A stretch of 64,000 nt of DNA from Gnetum montanum. Lineage: Eukaryota > Streptophyta > Gnetopsida > Gnetales > Gnetaceae. The notes beneath the pieces were generated by a model. That model was not told the DNA's origin. It saw only the letters and a program-made list of their open reading frames with translations, and did no database searches. The stretch's first letter is position 1. Every line of letters starts with the position of its first letter. Position numbers and translations under genes: made by a program. Below are positions 10,413-22,179 of the stretch, one piece after another. Location of the stretch: assembly GCA_015680685.1 (NCBI GenBank), contig MNCI01035176.1, forward strand, positions 315,849-379,848, given 5' to 3'.

Positions 10413-11130
10413 TTGACTCTTCAACCAAGTGGTTTGAAACCCAAATCCCAAAAAAGACCATTCTTCCGAACCAACAATTCTACAAAGCCCTCACAAACTT
10501 ACATGGATAATAACCCTACTTCTCTCTCATCCTTTGTACCCACACCATTTGATTTCCCTTCAAACCAAACACCTCTGAAAGTGCATACCATCATGTTAAC
10601 CCATGTGGTAGCTAATTGGATAAAGGCTAGTCACCTTCCTAGAAAGAGATCTAATCCTAGGAGTTCCCTTATTTACCTAAAAATTGTTGGGAATGAGCCT
10701 TACAAGGCTCTTCTAGATTCTAGTTCTAGTCTAAATTTGATTTCTCATGATGTGTACAAACCTTGGAACCTACCTCCACTTAAGAAGAGCAACATTTTTC
10801 TTAAGTTGGTAGACCAATCCATCACCATTCCCTTAGGACTAATGGAGGACATTGTAACCACCATCTATGGGTGGTCCTATCTTGCTAACTTCCTAGCGAT
10901 CTGTGTTAATAATTGCAAGGGGCCTTCCCAATCATCATGGGAAAAACTTGGTTAAGCACAATTGATGCACAATTGAGAATCAAAGATCTCTCCTTGGATA
11001 TTTCCAAGGAAAATGCATTTGGGAATATAGAGAAGAAGAGAGTTCCATGCATCGCATATAGTGATACAGAGTGCAACTGTGTGCATAAACTATGGTCCAT
11101 AAAAAGTACATCTATCACAACATGTAGATA
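10413..11130 (+). pseudogene. Element A aspartic protease region
   Basis: A 180-codon open stretch (10413-10955) holds the retroviral-type protease start YKALLDSSSSLNLIS (about 10690-10745); the usual D-S/T-G triad reads DSS, so the glycine is lost. The following LKLVDQSITIPLGLMEDIVT is the usual second half of plant gypsy proteases. After a frameshift near 10913 the frame gives FPIIMGKTWLSTIDA, the ILGRPFL-type flap end. Minus-strand homologue: element B, 53585-54050 plus 33440-33846. Confidence 0.75.
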
Positions 11131-11167
11131 GTATTTAGATGAGATAGAAATTTAGAGGTACATATAC

Positions 11168-12250
11168 ATGGCAACCACAAAGCAAGAGGTCACCCAGTGG
11201 TTGATAGCTGATCCTGATAGAAGCTCAACAATTTACATGGAACCAACTAAGAGCCTAACAAGTGCCTATGTTGAAGGCATGGATAAACTAGAGCAAGTTG
11301 ATCCCCAAATCTCCAATGATGAACTTGATGACAATAATTGGGGAGAGTTGGAAATCCCTGAAAGTTTCAAATAGGAGCCCCTAGAGTCCAAAACTCTACC
11401 TACTAGCATAGAATATGCTTTTCTAAACAATGCAATGTTGGTGATAATCAATGTCAACATTGCTCCTAACCAAAAAGAGAAGCTATTGAATGTGATCAAA
11501 AAATGGCCAATAGCCTTTGCTTGATCATATCCTAAACTCACTAGGATTGATCTAAGGATATGCAAACACTGCATCTATAAAAATCCTTCCATAAAGCCAA
11601 AGAGGTAGCCACAGTGGTAGTTGAACCCCAAACTGAAGCAAATCATTAAGGAGGATATTAAACAAATCATTAAGATAGGTTTCATCTATCCCATTATGAA
11701 TAGTGAGTGGGTTTTTATTAACTTTAGGTTGATAAACATGGTAGCCTACAAAGACCATTTCCTATTACCATTTGTGAACCAAGTGTTCGACACCATCTCT
11801 GGGCATTATTTATACAACTTTCTAGATTGTTATAGTGGCTATAACCAAATCTAGATTACACCTAAGTATCAAGACAAAACCACATTCACATATCCTTAGG
11901 GGACTTTTACATATAAAAAGATGCCCTTTGACCTATGCAATTCCCTTACAACCTTTTAATGCCTTGTCCTAAGCATCTTTCAATAGTAGATTAGTAGCAT
12001 GATGAAAGTCTTCATGGATGAATTTTCCACCTATGGTGCTACATTTGAGCAAGCCTTGGACCACCTTGATCAAGTACTTGAAAGGTGTGTGGAGACCAAC
12101 CTTCAGCTCAATCAACAAAAGATCCATCTAATGATCCAGGAAGGCATTGTCTTAGGGCACAAATTATGACAAGGATTGAGGTGGATCCTAAGAAAATAAG
12201 GGTCATCCAAGGAATTACCAAATAGCTAAAAATAAACAAAGATTTGAGAT
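11168..12250 (+). pseudogene. Element A reverse transcriptase
   Basis: After a linker (11168-11374 open) the RT starts near 11610 with NPKLKQIIKEDIKQIIKIGFIYP and WVFINFRLIN. YNFLDCYSGYNQI precedes a stop at 11852, and MPFDLCNSLTTF follows (11920-11960). The active site reads FMDEFSTYG (about 12011-12035), so the second Asp of the conserved pair is Glu; Athila elements have FMDDFSVYG. ALDHLDQVLERCVETNLQLN and EGIVLGHKL follow. Stops occur throughout, and a frame change follows GHKL near 12170. The enzyme would make cDNA from the element RNA; this copy cannot. Confidence 0.85.
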
Positions 12251-12279
12251 CACTCTTTGGACACACTGGTTACTACTGA

Positions 12280-12780
12280 TGATTCATAAATTTTTGGTGG
12301 AGCTTACAAAAGAAAGATGCTCGGTTCTTTTGGATCAAGGAATGCAAGAATGCATTCCAGAAACTCAAGTAGAAGCTTGTAGAAACTCTAATTCTATAAG
12401 CACTTGATTGGTCTAGATCATTCCACATTATGATGAATCCATCAAATTATTCCTTGGAAGCCATGCTCACATAGTTGGATAACTAGAAATGTCATTACTG
12501 TATCCATTGCACAAGCCAAAGCATTGTGGGTGCCCAACTAAACTATACCACAATAGAGAAAGAATTGATGGCAGTGGTGTATGTCGTTGAGAAATTTAGG
12601 CACTATGTGCTTAGGTACAAGGTATTCATGCACATGGACTACAGTACAATCCACTTCCTCATGAACAAACTAACTATGAGCCCCCATGTCATATAGTGAC
12701 CTGTGATCATGCAAGAATTTGATCTCACAACCATAGATGGAAAGGGAACTAAGCACATGGTCATTGACCACTTGTCTCAA
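12280..12780 (+). pseudogene. Element A RNase H
   Basis: Recognisable by LNYTTIEKELMAVVYVVEKF (about 12535-12597), the TEKELLAVV motif carrying the catalytic Glu, then RHYVLRYKVFMHMDYSTIHF with the next Asp. The domain closes with MQEFDLTTIDGKGTKHMVIDH and LSQL (12705-12785), equivalent to the LLQEFDLEI...ADHLSRL end in Athila elements. A double stop lies at about 12694-12702. Confidence 0.85.
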
Positions 12781-12789
12781 TTGAGATGG

Positions 12790-13870
12790 GACAACAAAGA
12801 GGAGGAGAGCCCACTTTCTAATCAATTTCTTGATGAACTCCTCTTTGTTGGAAGACACATGGCTATTAAGATCTTGATGGCAAAGTATTATTGGCAAACA
12901 CTCTTCAGGGACACTTACCAATTTGTCTACTCTAGTGAACACTTCCAACATGATGGTGGGATGATTTCTTGTATGGAGGCTCCTCAATAGTGGATCCAAC
13001 CACTGGAACCCTTAGATATCTAGGGCATTGCCTTTATGGATCCCATCACATCCATGTTGAATGAAAAGCCATACATCATAGTCAATGTTAACTATCGTAC
13101 AAAATGAGTAGAAGTAGCATCCATCACTAACCATACATCCTCTACAACTACTCAATTTGTACAACAAGATGTTGTAAATGGGTTTGGGGTGTCATGTGCA
13201 CTAATTTCTAATAATGATGCTCATTTTATAGGCACCACCTTTTGAAAGCTCATGCAACACTTGGAGGTAGAACATAAATTAACAACACCTTACCACCCCC
13301 AAGCTAATGGTCAAGCTGAAGTTACAAATAAGAAGATCACTAAGATCTTAACTACAACAATTACCAAATATAAGAGAGACTAAAGAACAGAACTTAACAA
13401 TACCCTTTGGGCCTACTACTGAACATGGAAACTCCCTATAGGTTATTCTCCCTATGACATGATGTACGGAAAATTGCTAACTCTTCTTATTTAGTCCATG
13501 CTCTATACACTTTCAACAAATTGAAACTTGACCTTGATCTTAGTATAGCATAGAAAGAGAGATTGATCAATCTTAATGTACTAGCTAAGAATTGATTAGT
13601 GGCCCTATCCTTGAATGAAGTGCACAATGCATTCAACAAGAAATGCCATGACCTCAAAATAAGAAAAGTGAATTTTCAACCAGGAGATAAGTTCCTTTAC
13701 TAGAAACCCACACATGTGCCACAACAAACTAAGTTCTAAACATTGTGAGAAGGGCCTTACTTGATCTATGAAACCTTTCCTTCTAGGGCCATGTTGATTC
13801 ACAAACTTGAGAGCCCAAACAAGAAACTATTGGTCAACACATAACAAGTTAAACCTTTCCATAAGCCTAA
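12790..13870 (+). pseudogene. Element A integrase
   Basis: The N-terminal zinc region is present as GRHMAIKILMAKYYWQTLF (about 12850-12907), but its cysteines are replaced (YSSEHFQHDG where CxxC is expected). The core reads GIAFMDPIT (first catalytic Asp now Ala, about 13025), ALISNNDAHFIG (second Asp now Asn, about 13200-13235) and ANGQAEVTNKKI with the Glu kept (about 13305-13340). The C-terminal part, SPYDMMYGKLLT and onwards, is frameshifted and stop-ridden to about 13870. Two of three catalytic residues are lost. Confidence 0.85.
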
Positions 13871-13899
13871 GAGAGTGAGAGGTAGCAACACCTCCTTAG

Positions 13900-15980
13900 A
13901 TGGAAAACCATGCTCAATATTCTAGATCTCCTCCTTCCAACTTAGTCATGGGGGAGATGGCCATCCATGTTGATCATTTAAAGTGGCTCCTCAATATTTT
14001 AAACTTTTTTATTTTACATTCTTCTTATTTTTTACATTTTTTGTTTTACACTATCTTTAGTACGTTTTATCTTTCTTGAATATTTTATAATTTCTTTTAT
14101 ATTTCACTTTATTTTGGTTTGGTTTTTCTTATTTTTTCTTATGATTATTTTCTTTTCCTTTATTTCCAACAAGACACAGTGATGCTATATCTACTATTTA
14201 TGGTAGTTTATACTTAATGTTTTTCATTACTAATCTTTGGATTCTCTCTTTGAATTTTGGAATTAATAACTAAGACATGGTTTCTTTTTCATGGAATAGG
14301 TAGTGATCCACATCATCCGCCCATCCACAAAACTCTATGGTGTTTCTTGTTTTGAAAATATGAGGTCCCTTCCTTGATAAGAACTTTAATGAACTTGTGA
14401 CCCTGGTAGTTTTCAAACTTGGGAAGGATTAAATGGATTTAAAAGGGTGTGACTTCAAGTGGATTTAATTCTTTTGTACTTTTCTACCCTCTTAAGTACA
14501 TGAGTATTTTCATGGATTTCTTACCATTCCACTGTTGACCAATAATAGGAAGTTAAAGTCTTTGCATGGTGTGGTTCCCATCCAAAGATCCATAAAAACA
14601 TAAAATCCAAAAAAAAATGATGGGAATTCAAAGCACACCCCTTCGATAAAATGATAGGCTACAAGCATTGGTTATGAGACTAGAAAGACATGTTACCCAT
14701 GCCTGAAGGTCCCCTCTAACTAAGGTCCTTTCTCACTTCCTACTTCTCTTTTCTTCTCTTTTGGGAATGATGATTAATTTGTGGGAGCATTCTTGTGTCT
14801 TGAGGGGGTGGACTAGTCTTATATTATCAATACAAAGTTACTTGAAGAGGTTGGTTTTGATCTAGACTAAGGATGAACTTTATTGGGTCATTTAACCACA
14901 AAATCCACAAGGGACTTCATGTGACCATGATCCGGAACTCCATTCCTCTCTCTCTTTCATCCACCAATGTTCTCCATCATTTACCTCACTACTAATTTTC
15001 CATGTATTGTTCAATTTCTTAGTTAGACGTGTTGAAATTCTTAGGTAGATTCTTCCCGGATTAGATCCTTAACTTTCCATAACCATTAATCAACCATTGG
15101 GCCCACAGACTCCTTGGTTTGAGGATATGCAAGGGTAAAAAGGACATGAGCTTGCTATGGGGAGGACCCACTTGCATTTCTCTTGGTTGGGCTAGTTAGT
15201 TTCCTTCTCCTTAGGCATTTTTTCAATCCAATCCTTCCACATTCCCCATCGGTTGCATCCAACTATGTGCTCCTTAGTGGGACTTCTCCTTAAAATTTAT
15301 TGTCAAGCTAAAAACTCCTTTTTGTGCATATTCGAGCCCTCTTCCATTGTTTCATTGTGTTCACAACTTTTCTAGCTCTCTGAGGATCCCAATTTCATGC
15401 TTAAACTCTTTCTATTTTCAAATTTTTCAATGTGGAAAATTTTCTCTATAGGCTCCGTTGATGGGACCCTATCAATAAAGCAACTGTGTAGATGAGACCT
15501 CATCAATAGGATCCCATCGATGCAACATAAGAAATCTATAAATACACAGCTACACTTAGCAATTTCTCACATTTTCTCTTAAATGAAGGGGAATTTTTTG
15601 AATTTTTTAGAGCCTAGAACCTTCCAAGAGCCATAACTTTCAAACCGTTTGTTCAATTAACCCTATTCTTTAGTTCTATAGCTACCAAAGGTAAGCTCTT
15701 CATCATGGGGGCCACAAACCTTAGGTTTTTTATGAGAAATTTTTCAAAATTTTTCTAACTCCCACAATGGTTTAGCTAATAAACTAACATGAAAAACATT
15801 AATTTATGAAAGTTAAACTGTTTCAACAAACTTTGATGATCTTATAAATCAAATAATATTAAAATAATCAATCTACCATGCTCATAACTTAGCCAAAGTG
15901 TAACCGCCCAATGAGGTAAGGTACCTAAAGGATATAGGTTACACATCACATACTAATCCTTAGTTTTGCTATGACCACAA
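13900..15980 (+). other. Element A spacer between integrase and ORF3
   Basis: About 2 kb without a reading frame. It begins with the segment around 13950 (GGGGGAGATGGCCATCC) and a T-rich run (13990-14160). The same spacer, in reverse, is found in B (25028-26870) and D (56700-57833 and 58742-59150), so it is a true family component. Near its 3' end are repeated GATGGGACC/CCCATCGATG words and a TATA box, like the U3 of the LTR. Confidence 0.7.
15533..15543 (+). promoter_or_regulatory. Internal TATA box upstream of ORF3
   Basis: TCTATAAATACACAG lies about 440 bases before the ORF3 start. The sequence before it (15450-15520) resembles the U3 part of the LTR (words such as TTGATGGGA, CCCATCGATG). 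The B copy has a TATATATA run at the equivalent place (about 25490-25500, minus strand). It may be a promoter for ORF3 alone. Confidence 0.4.
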
Positions 15981-18752
15981 ATGGCACCAAAAGGAAAGCA
16001 CACGTAGGAGGGAGGACCATCCCAACCAAGGGACAAACAGCTAAGAATAGCCCCAAGTATAGGTAGTAGAAACCCATCCAATAATACATCCTTAGGAAGA
16101 GCTCAAAGTGGAATCTATTAGATAGATTCCCAAAGAAGTGATCATGATAGAACAATCACACCAATATGAGGCACCAAGGCCAACATCGAACCTTGAGGTC
16201 ACCCTGACAAATATCTACCTCAAATAAATCACATCCAAGGAGGTTCAAAAATCTATGCTTCAAGAGCTGAAACTTTGATCCTTCTTGGAGCTTACTCCTC
16301 CAGAAGTTAAGACTCAATTGCAAAACTCTCAGATGTGGCCCATCATCACTTTCAGCGAAGAGTCGTACATGGAAGAGACATACTTTTTCTAGAACAATTG
16401 GCAAGCCAATTCCATAGTTAAAATCAAGGACATATCTATGTCCTCCTTAGTGAAATCAATCTCTAAGGCCCTTGGGTTACCTGAAACTAGGACCACTCTT
16501 GCAGAGATTCCAACGTAGGTAGCTCTAAGAGTTAAGAAAGAATGGATGTAGTGGTTCTATAGAGTGGACTGCAAGGACTTTGGTGCACTCACCATAGTAG
16601 AACATGCCTACTTCAAAATTATGGCCTTTCACCTTAATCCAATGATGAGGCCCAGTAAAATCAGAACTTTCTTCACCCAATTGTGTGCCACTCTAAGTAG
16701 TAGATTCCTCATCAACCTTCCACAGCTAATATATCTTAAGATAGAAATGTGCTTTAAGGAGAATGAACATCGAAGGAAGGCACTCCCTTTTTTGTGCCTC
16801 ATCAGAAAATTATGCAAGAGAGGAGGCATAGCCCACTACATAAATAACATCATCCAACATGCTCCAACCACCTCTTGGGTGGAAATGATGAAGGAGAAGA
16901 TGCCTGCAAAAATAATCCAAGAAGAGGAGCAACAACCACCACATCCACCATCCACTCATAAGACAACATTGGAGACTTGGGCTATCATTGAGCACATGCA
17001 TGAACTCCAAGAGAAAATCTTGCAACATCAACAATAGAAAGTAGGAATGAGTGGTGGTGACCCATTTGTGTATAGACTAGCCATGAGCCACCTTAATGAA
17101 GTGGCCTAAACCATAAGCTAGATGGAGGGTGGGGTGCCAATTTTCTCAACCCAATAAATGTAGGTGCTCATAAGGTCGAATCTAAGCATTGGAGAGGTAA
17201 TTATGTCCCTCTTTCAATAGCAGTAATTCCTAGACATCTCTGAGAATGTTGCTAACTTTTCAGTGCATTTGGAAAAGTGTGAGGGGGCAATTATCCTATT
17301 GATGCAACACCATGGGTAGGAGATGATAGCCAAAGCTATTGTTGACAAAGTGGCCAAAGCACTCATCATGCCTGCGGTGCCTGTACCAAACATTTCTACA
17401 CTTAAAGATTTGTAGAAACCTGTAGGAATTGTCAATGAAAGATCAAGTGTAGCCCAGCATGAGGAATTGCTAGACTGACTAGTGGGAATCGAGCAATCGA
17501 TTCTGGATGACTTTGACCTTTCGAATACCATCACTACAACCTAGTTGGAGCTACTTGAGATAAGGGACAAATGCAACATCATGAAGGGGCAACTTGAAAT
17601 AGCCCAATCTAAGAACCAATGCTTGGCTACAAAAGTTGCCAAACTGAGAATCCACCTCGTTGATCCTGCACTACTTAGCTAAGCAATCACATGGGATAAA
17701 TCTTAGCTTCAGTCCAAACTCAAAGATCCTAAGTACACCAAAGAGTTGATAATCTTTGACCAATCCTTGGCCAATGCCACAACATGCAACATCCAAATGG
17801 ACTTGGTCCAAAATCACCAAAAAAATAAGGCCCTGGCCATAGAAAATCATCACCTGCAAAATGTTGTTGTGTAGAAACAATAAATGTTCAAATTTATCCA
17901 TCAACAATAAGAGCATCTTGCTAGGGTGAATAATAAATTGAGGAGGTTGGTAGCAGAGTATAGAAACCTCTCGATGAAGGAAGTCCATATCTTGCATTAG
18001 AAATCTACAATTGAGATTGCTACCTAGAAAAATAAAGCCCTTAAGTTTGAAAGGATGAAAAATCATTACAGGGACTAGGTGGGATTGCAGAAAAAAGTTA
18101 ATGCAAAGCACATCCAATTGGCAAAGCCAAAAGTAAATGAGGCCCTCCAGCAGCTCTAGTAAGGAGGCAATATTTAGCAACCTATCTTTGATGGGCTACA
18201 TGCATACAACAAGGCTAAAATCCACATGAAGAAGCTGTAGATCAAGAAAACGACTAAGTACATGGAGCTTGCCAACCTCTATTATGTAAACCTAGTAATG
18301 AGGCTTGCCAAAAAGTCATGATTAGAGTTGGAGAAGCAAGTGGCTACCTCATACTTATTATAAGAGATAGAGTTCAAGCATCATAAAGAGACCAAGCAAA
18401 AGCTTGAGATTGCAAATGCAAAACTCAAGGTTCTTAAGGTGAAGTTCACTAATCAAAGATCAACTACTAAAAACCTGGCTAAGAGAATGAAGGACTACTA
18501 GGAACTATAGAATGCACTTAGGGCATTCAAAATTGAACACAAACAATCCACTACCTAGTTTGTCAATGTGAAAAAGTTCTTCCCTACAATGCCCTATCCA
18601 TGGGATATTCCCATTTTAGCCCACATTGGTGAAGGAGCATGGATTATGAATGATCTTGGGAGTAAGGAGGATAATATGAAGGCATTGTTGGATCCCTTTT
18701 TTCTTCTACCTCAACAACCGCATGCACCTAAAGTAGGAGAAGGTTCTTTGTA
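15981..18752 (+). pseudogene. Element A ORF3: long coiled-coil protein in the env position
   Basis: The probable start ATG (15981) gives MAPKGKHT, then stop. After a frame change, one frame can be read from about 16162 to TAA at 18750-18752, some 860 codons interrupted by about 33 stops, roughly two thirds of them TAG. 16564-17037 is open and gives CKDFGALTIVEHAYFKIMAF and WVEMMKEKMPAKIIQEEEQQ. 17220-18560 is rich in Lys, Glu, Leu, Ala and Asn with heptad-like spacing (for example LRRLVAEYRNLSMKE), suggesting long coiled coils. The end reads FFPTMPYPWDIPILAHIGEG. I see no signal peptide or membrane segment, unlike env-like ORFs of some Athila elements. Element B carries the same ORF (22180-25027, minus strand). 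Function unknown. Confidence 0.7.
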
Positions 18753-19013
18753 ACCTCACGAGCCTCCACCACCTAGGACCATCTAATTTTTTTCATCATC
18801 TTCTAGCCATTTGAGAAGTTGTGATTGTCATTTTTGTCCTGGTGTTCAATTTTTTTGTTCAAAACATAAATTTTTATAATGATTGTAGGTCCATACACTT
18901 GGGCACTTAGTTTTTGTAGTGTTGTATTATGTTTATTTTATATGTCTACAGTCAATCAATGATCCCATACCTTCCCAAAATTTTGTAAAGAACTTGAGGA
19001 TGAGTTTTCATTC

Positions 19014-19026
19014 AATCATGGGGATA
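19014..19026 (+). other. Element A polypurine tract
   Basis: TCAATCATGGGGATA immediately precedes the 3' LTR start TGATGAG. The D copy has the same arrangement in reverse (56023-56035, CATGGGGGTA before TGATGAG). Confidence 0.6.
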
Positions 19027-19868
19027 TGATGAGTCATCATTATTAGGCCATGTTGATAGGATGCCATCAACGGGATCTTGTTGATGTAGGGTTTGGCACG
19101 TTGAGATGTACCCGTTGACATGGCATCCTATCTCTGCCTATAAATGTGCACCTATCCATCTCGTGTATGGTAATCTTTTCATAGTTGTAGTGAAGATCTT
19201 ACAGTTTTTTCCTCTGAAAGTTAGAATATTTTCTAAGTGCCCATAGTAAAAGTTAAAGGACTATATGGATCTTTATTTGAGCATTGGTGTACCTAAGCAC
19301 CTCAATGTTAATGGCAATAAAGACAAGCTTTTCTGATAAAACCTTGCTACACTTGGAATAGATTAATGTTTTCTTTATGTATTCAATATTCATGCAATTT
19401 ACTTTAATGTTTCTAAGTAATTAATTAATACCGATTATATAGCAAACATAAGTATGACCACTTTGAGCATACGTTTAACACTTGATAATCCCAGTAGTGC
19501 TTAACACTTGGTAATCCAGTGGCACTATAACATGTTCAAGATGTGTATGGAAAGTGGGAATGGATGCTTATGTTAGAATTAGTTAAATATTAGCTAGTTA
19601 TTAGATTAATTAAGCATTCAATTAATTTATTCTTATTCATAGGTAACTTAATTCATAAAAAAATGATAAAAATCATATACCTCAGTTCCACTTAACCATA
19701 CACTTGCACTTCATAAGTGGAACTGAGAAGAAAACAATTGCAACAGTTAAATTCATCTCCTAGAAACCAATGTACTTAGAAAGCTAAAGTCTATGGAATT
19801 TGACCGGATGAGTGAGTGAACACTAGTGATTCGTATGCTTGGATGTAGGGTATACTCGTAGCTCATTA
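19027..19868 (+). repeat. Element A 3' LTR
   Basis: 842 bp, TGATGAG to GCTCATTA (terminal CA mutated to TA), homologous to 7039-7896. The TATA box is GCCTATAAATG at about 19137-19147. GACAG follows directly. Confidence 0.88.
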
Positions 19869-21110
19869 GACAGTTTGTAGCAATTTTTGACATTGAAATA
19901 TTTTCAAGTATTTAATTGAAAACCTTTGTCTACCTTGTATCCTAAAAATTTTGGCTCATAACTTTTATGCTCCATGAAGAAGAAAATAAAATAACCTTTC
20001 TTATTTAAGGGTTTTGACTCCCCCTTCATTTTGATGCAGAGATCCCAAAGTAGCCATGGAGACACCAAAAAAGGAAAATGGGGTGAAAGATTGACCCTTT
20101 GAACTTGAGAAATATTTTTTGTATATTTTTTATTTTTATAAAATAGAAACCTTGTATGCTTTTTTGATACTTTAGCCATGTACCTATTTTTATAAATAAA
20201 TAATAAAGTATGATAACTATGAAATTGTCATCTCTACCATTTGGATCATGACATTGCTAGAATTATTTTTATTTTAACATGTACTATCTATTTAGGAAAA
20301 CTATATATTAACAATTTATTAATTATTATTATTAATTTTATTCTTTTATTTGATAAACTTCAAATGTGACTATCTTATTTTTAGATGTTTGATTAAGGCA
20401 AAACAAATATAGTTAGAATTGTTATTTTTCAACTAGTGATATTTTACTATTGTATGATGCAACTAGTGATATTTTTCAACACTTGCATTTTTGTGGTTAT
20501 ACTAATTTTCATTTTTTTAAAATTAATTTTATCTAATTATTTATGCTAGAAGTAACAAACATAACTACGTTGTGTTGCTTTACTATATTTATGCTTCTAA
20601 TTGATAATTTGTTTCTATTTTATGACTACATTTTGAATTAGTAAGTCAAGGTTAAATTCATATCATTGGGGTTTTGTAGCATTTCTATTGGTTATTTATA
20701 AGATGTTACAGATAATTAATAGGGTTGTTACAATGTTACACTAACTTTGTTAAAAATATCTTTAGGCTTTTTTTCTTGGAAAAGATAAAAGCTTTAACAA
20801 CTTACAATGATAAAAGTCCTCAAAACTAGTTTCCCCTTTGCAAATACGTATGATGATTTTGTCTCATCCCCCTATTTAGCCTAACCAAGCCTTCCTATTA
20901 GTTATCACTAGCCTTTGAATTTGATAATATTTATAATAACAATCATCATTACCATCATCCTCACCTTGTCCCAATAAAATGGATTTGGTGACATGAATTT
21001 TTTTTATTTTTGATATTCACCTCTATGTAGATATTTTTTTAGTTGCAATTTCTTCATTTTAGTTTTTCGATCTTCCTTTTAGTGATTTTTCTAGAACAAT
21101 TAATGAGAAA
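19869..21110. other. AT-rich sequence between elements A and B
   Basis: About 1.2 kb with long A/T runs. I find no LTR end, protein motif or RNA gene. It may be a remnant of the older sequence into which A and B inserted. Confidence 0.4.
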
Positions 21111-21956
21111 TGGATAGTCCCTACACCCAACCATACACATCACAAGCATTCACATGTGATCTAATAGAATTTTATAGACTTAGTTACCTAAGCTATCAAT
21201 ATTCCTTAATAGCTAATTGTATAGTTATAAATTGTTAAGTGTGATTGAGGCATAAGATATTCATTTTTATATTTTTTATTATTATTTTTCTCCTTATTGA
21301 TAAATGATTAAATGAAGATTTAATGATTGAATTAATTAACTAATTAACTACTTTATTAATTGACTATCCTAATGTAGAGTATCTGTTCCCACTTACTATA
21401 CACATCCTGAACTTATATTAACACTACTAGGTTACTAAGTACATAGTACTAGGTGTATCAAGTATCCACTACTGGGATTACCAAGTGTTACTACATTATG
21501 CTTGAAGTGGTCGTACTCAAGTGCTTATGGTTAAGTGCATTAATTACTTGAAAACATAAATAGAAATTGCATGTAAAGTAAAGTGCTAAAAAGTAAAAGT
21601 GAACTAGACTAAGTGTTGTAATGGGTGTAGGAAATATCGATTTTATGTCATTCATGAAATGTGTCTAGGTACATGTGCACTCAAATAAAATTTTGTACAA
21701 TCTCATAAGTCCATACTATGGGCACTTAGAGGAAAAGTATTCCACCTCTCAAAGAAAGAAACTACAAGAGTTCATCTAAGACTAAGTTCAAAAGGTGTCA
21801 TAAATGCGAAGGGTATGTGCATTTATATAGGCAATGACTACATTATTGTCGACATGCTTGTCTCAACACATCTTATCATGCTTCAACAAGGATATATTGA
21901 TGGGGTTACATTAATGAGTATGCGTCAATGCAGCTTGTATTATTGACTATTCATTA
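21111..21956 (-). repeat. Element B 3' LTR
   Basis: 846 bp, homologous to the other family LTRs in reverse. Shared landmarks include the ATTTATATAGG complement of the TATA box (about 21812-21824) and the CTACACCCAACC block near its low end. Its first base pair is mutated (TAATGAG for TGATGAG). A polypurine remnant lies just above it (21957-21970, complement). Confidence 0.85.
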
Positions 21957-22179
21957 TATCCCCCCAACTAATTGAAAAATCATCCTTGATTAACAAATCT
22001 GGGATTGAGATTCTTACAAAATTTGCAGAAGTATGGAATTTATTGACAGACAAATAGACTAACTAACTCTAGCTAACTCTGAGTGTTGAATTGTATAATT
22101 TTTGCTAAAACAAATGCCCTTTACAATAAAATTAGACACTTAGACAAAATTGTAGTAGGTGCTTGTTGAATGATCGAAG

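Larger units (their letters stand above)
7039..19868 (+). mobile_element. Element A: complete, decayed Athila-like Ty3/gypsy retrotransposon
   Basis: About 12.8 kb between two direct LTRs, flanked by GAAAG (7034-7038) and GACAG (19869-19873), a target-site duplication with one mismatch. Internal order is PBS, gag, protease, RT, RNase H, integrase, spacer, ORF3, polypurine tract. Athila assignment rests on three things: an RT active-site context FMD-FSTYG (Athila elements have F-V/M-DDFSVYG), a primer site resembling the complement of tRNA-Asp, and a long ORF between pol and the 3' LTR. All reading frames carry many stops. Elements B, D and the solo LTR S belong to the same family. Confidence 0.9.
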
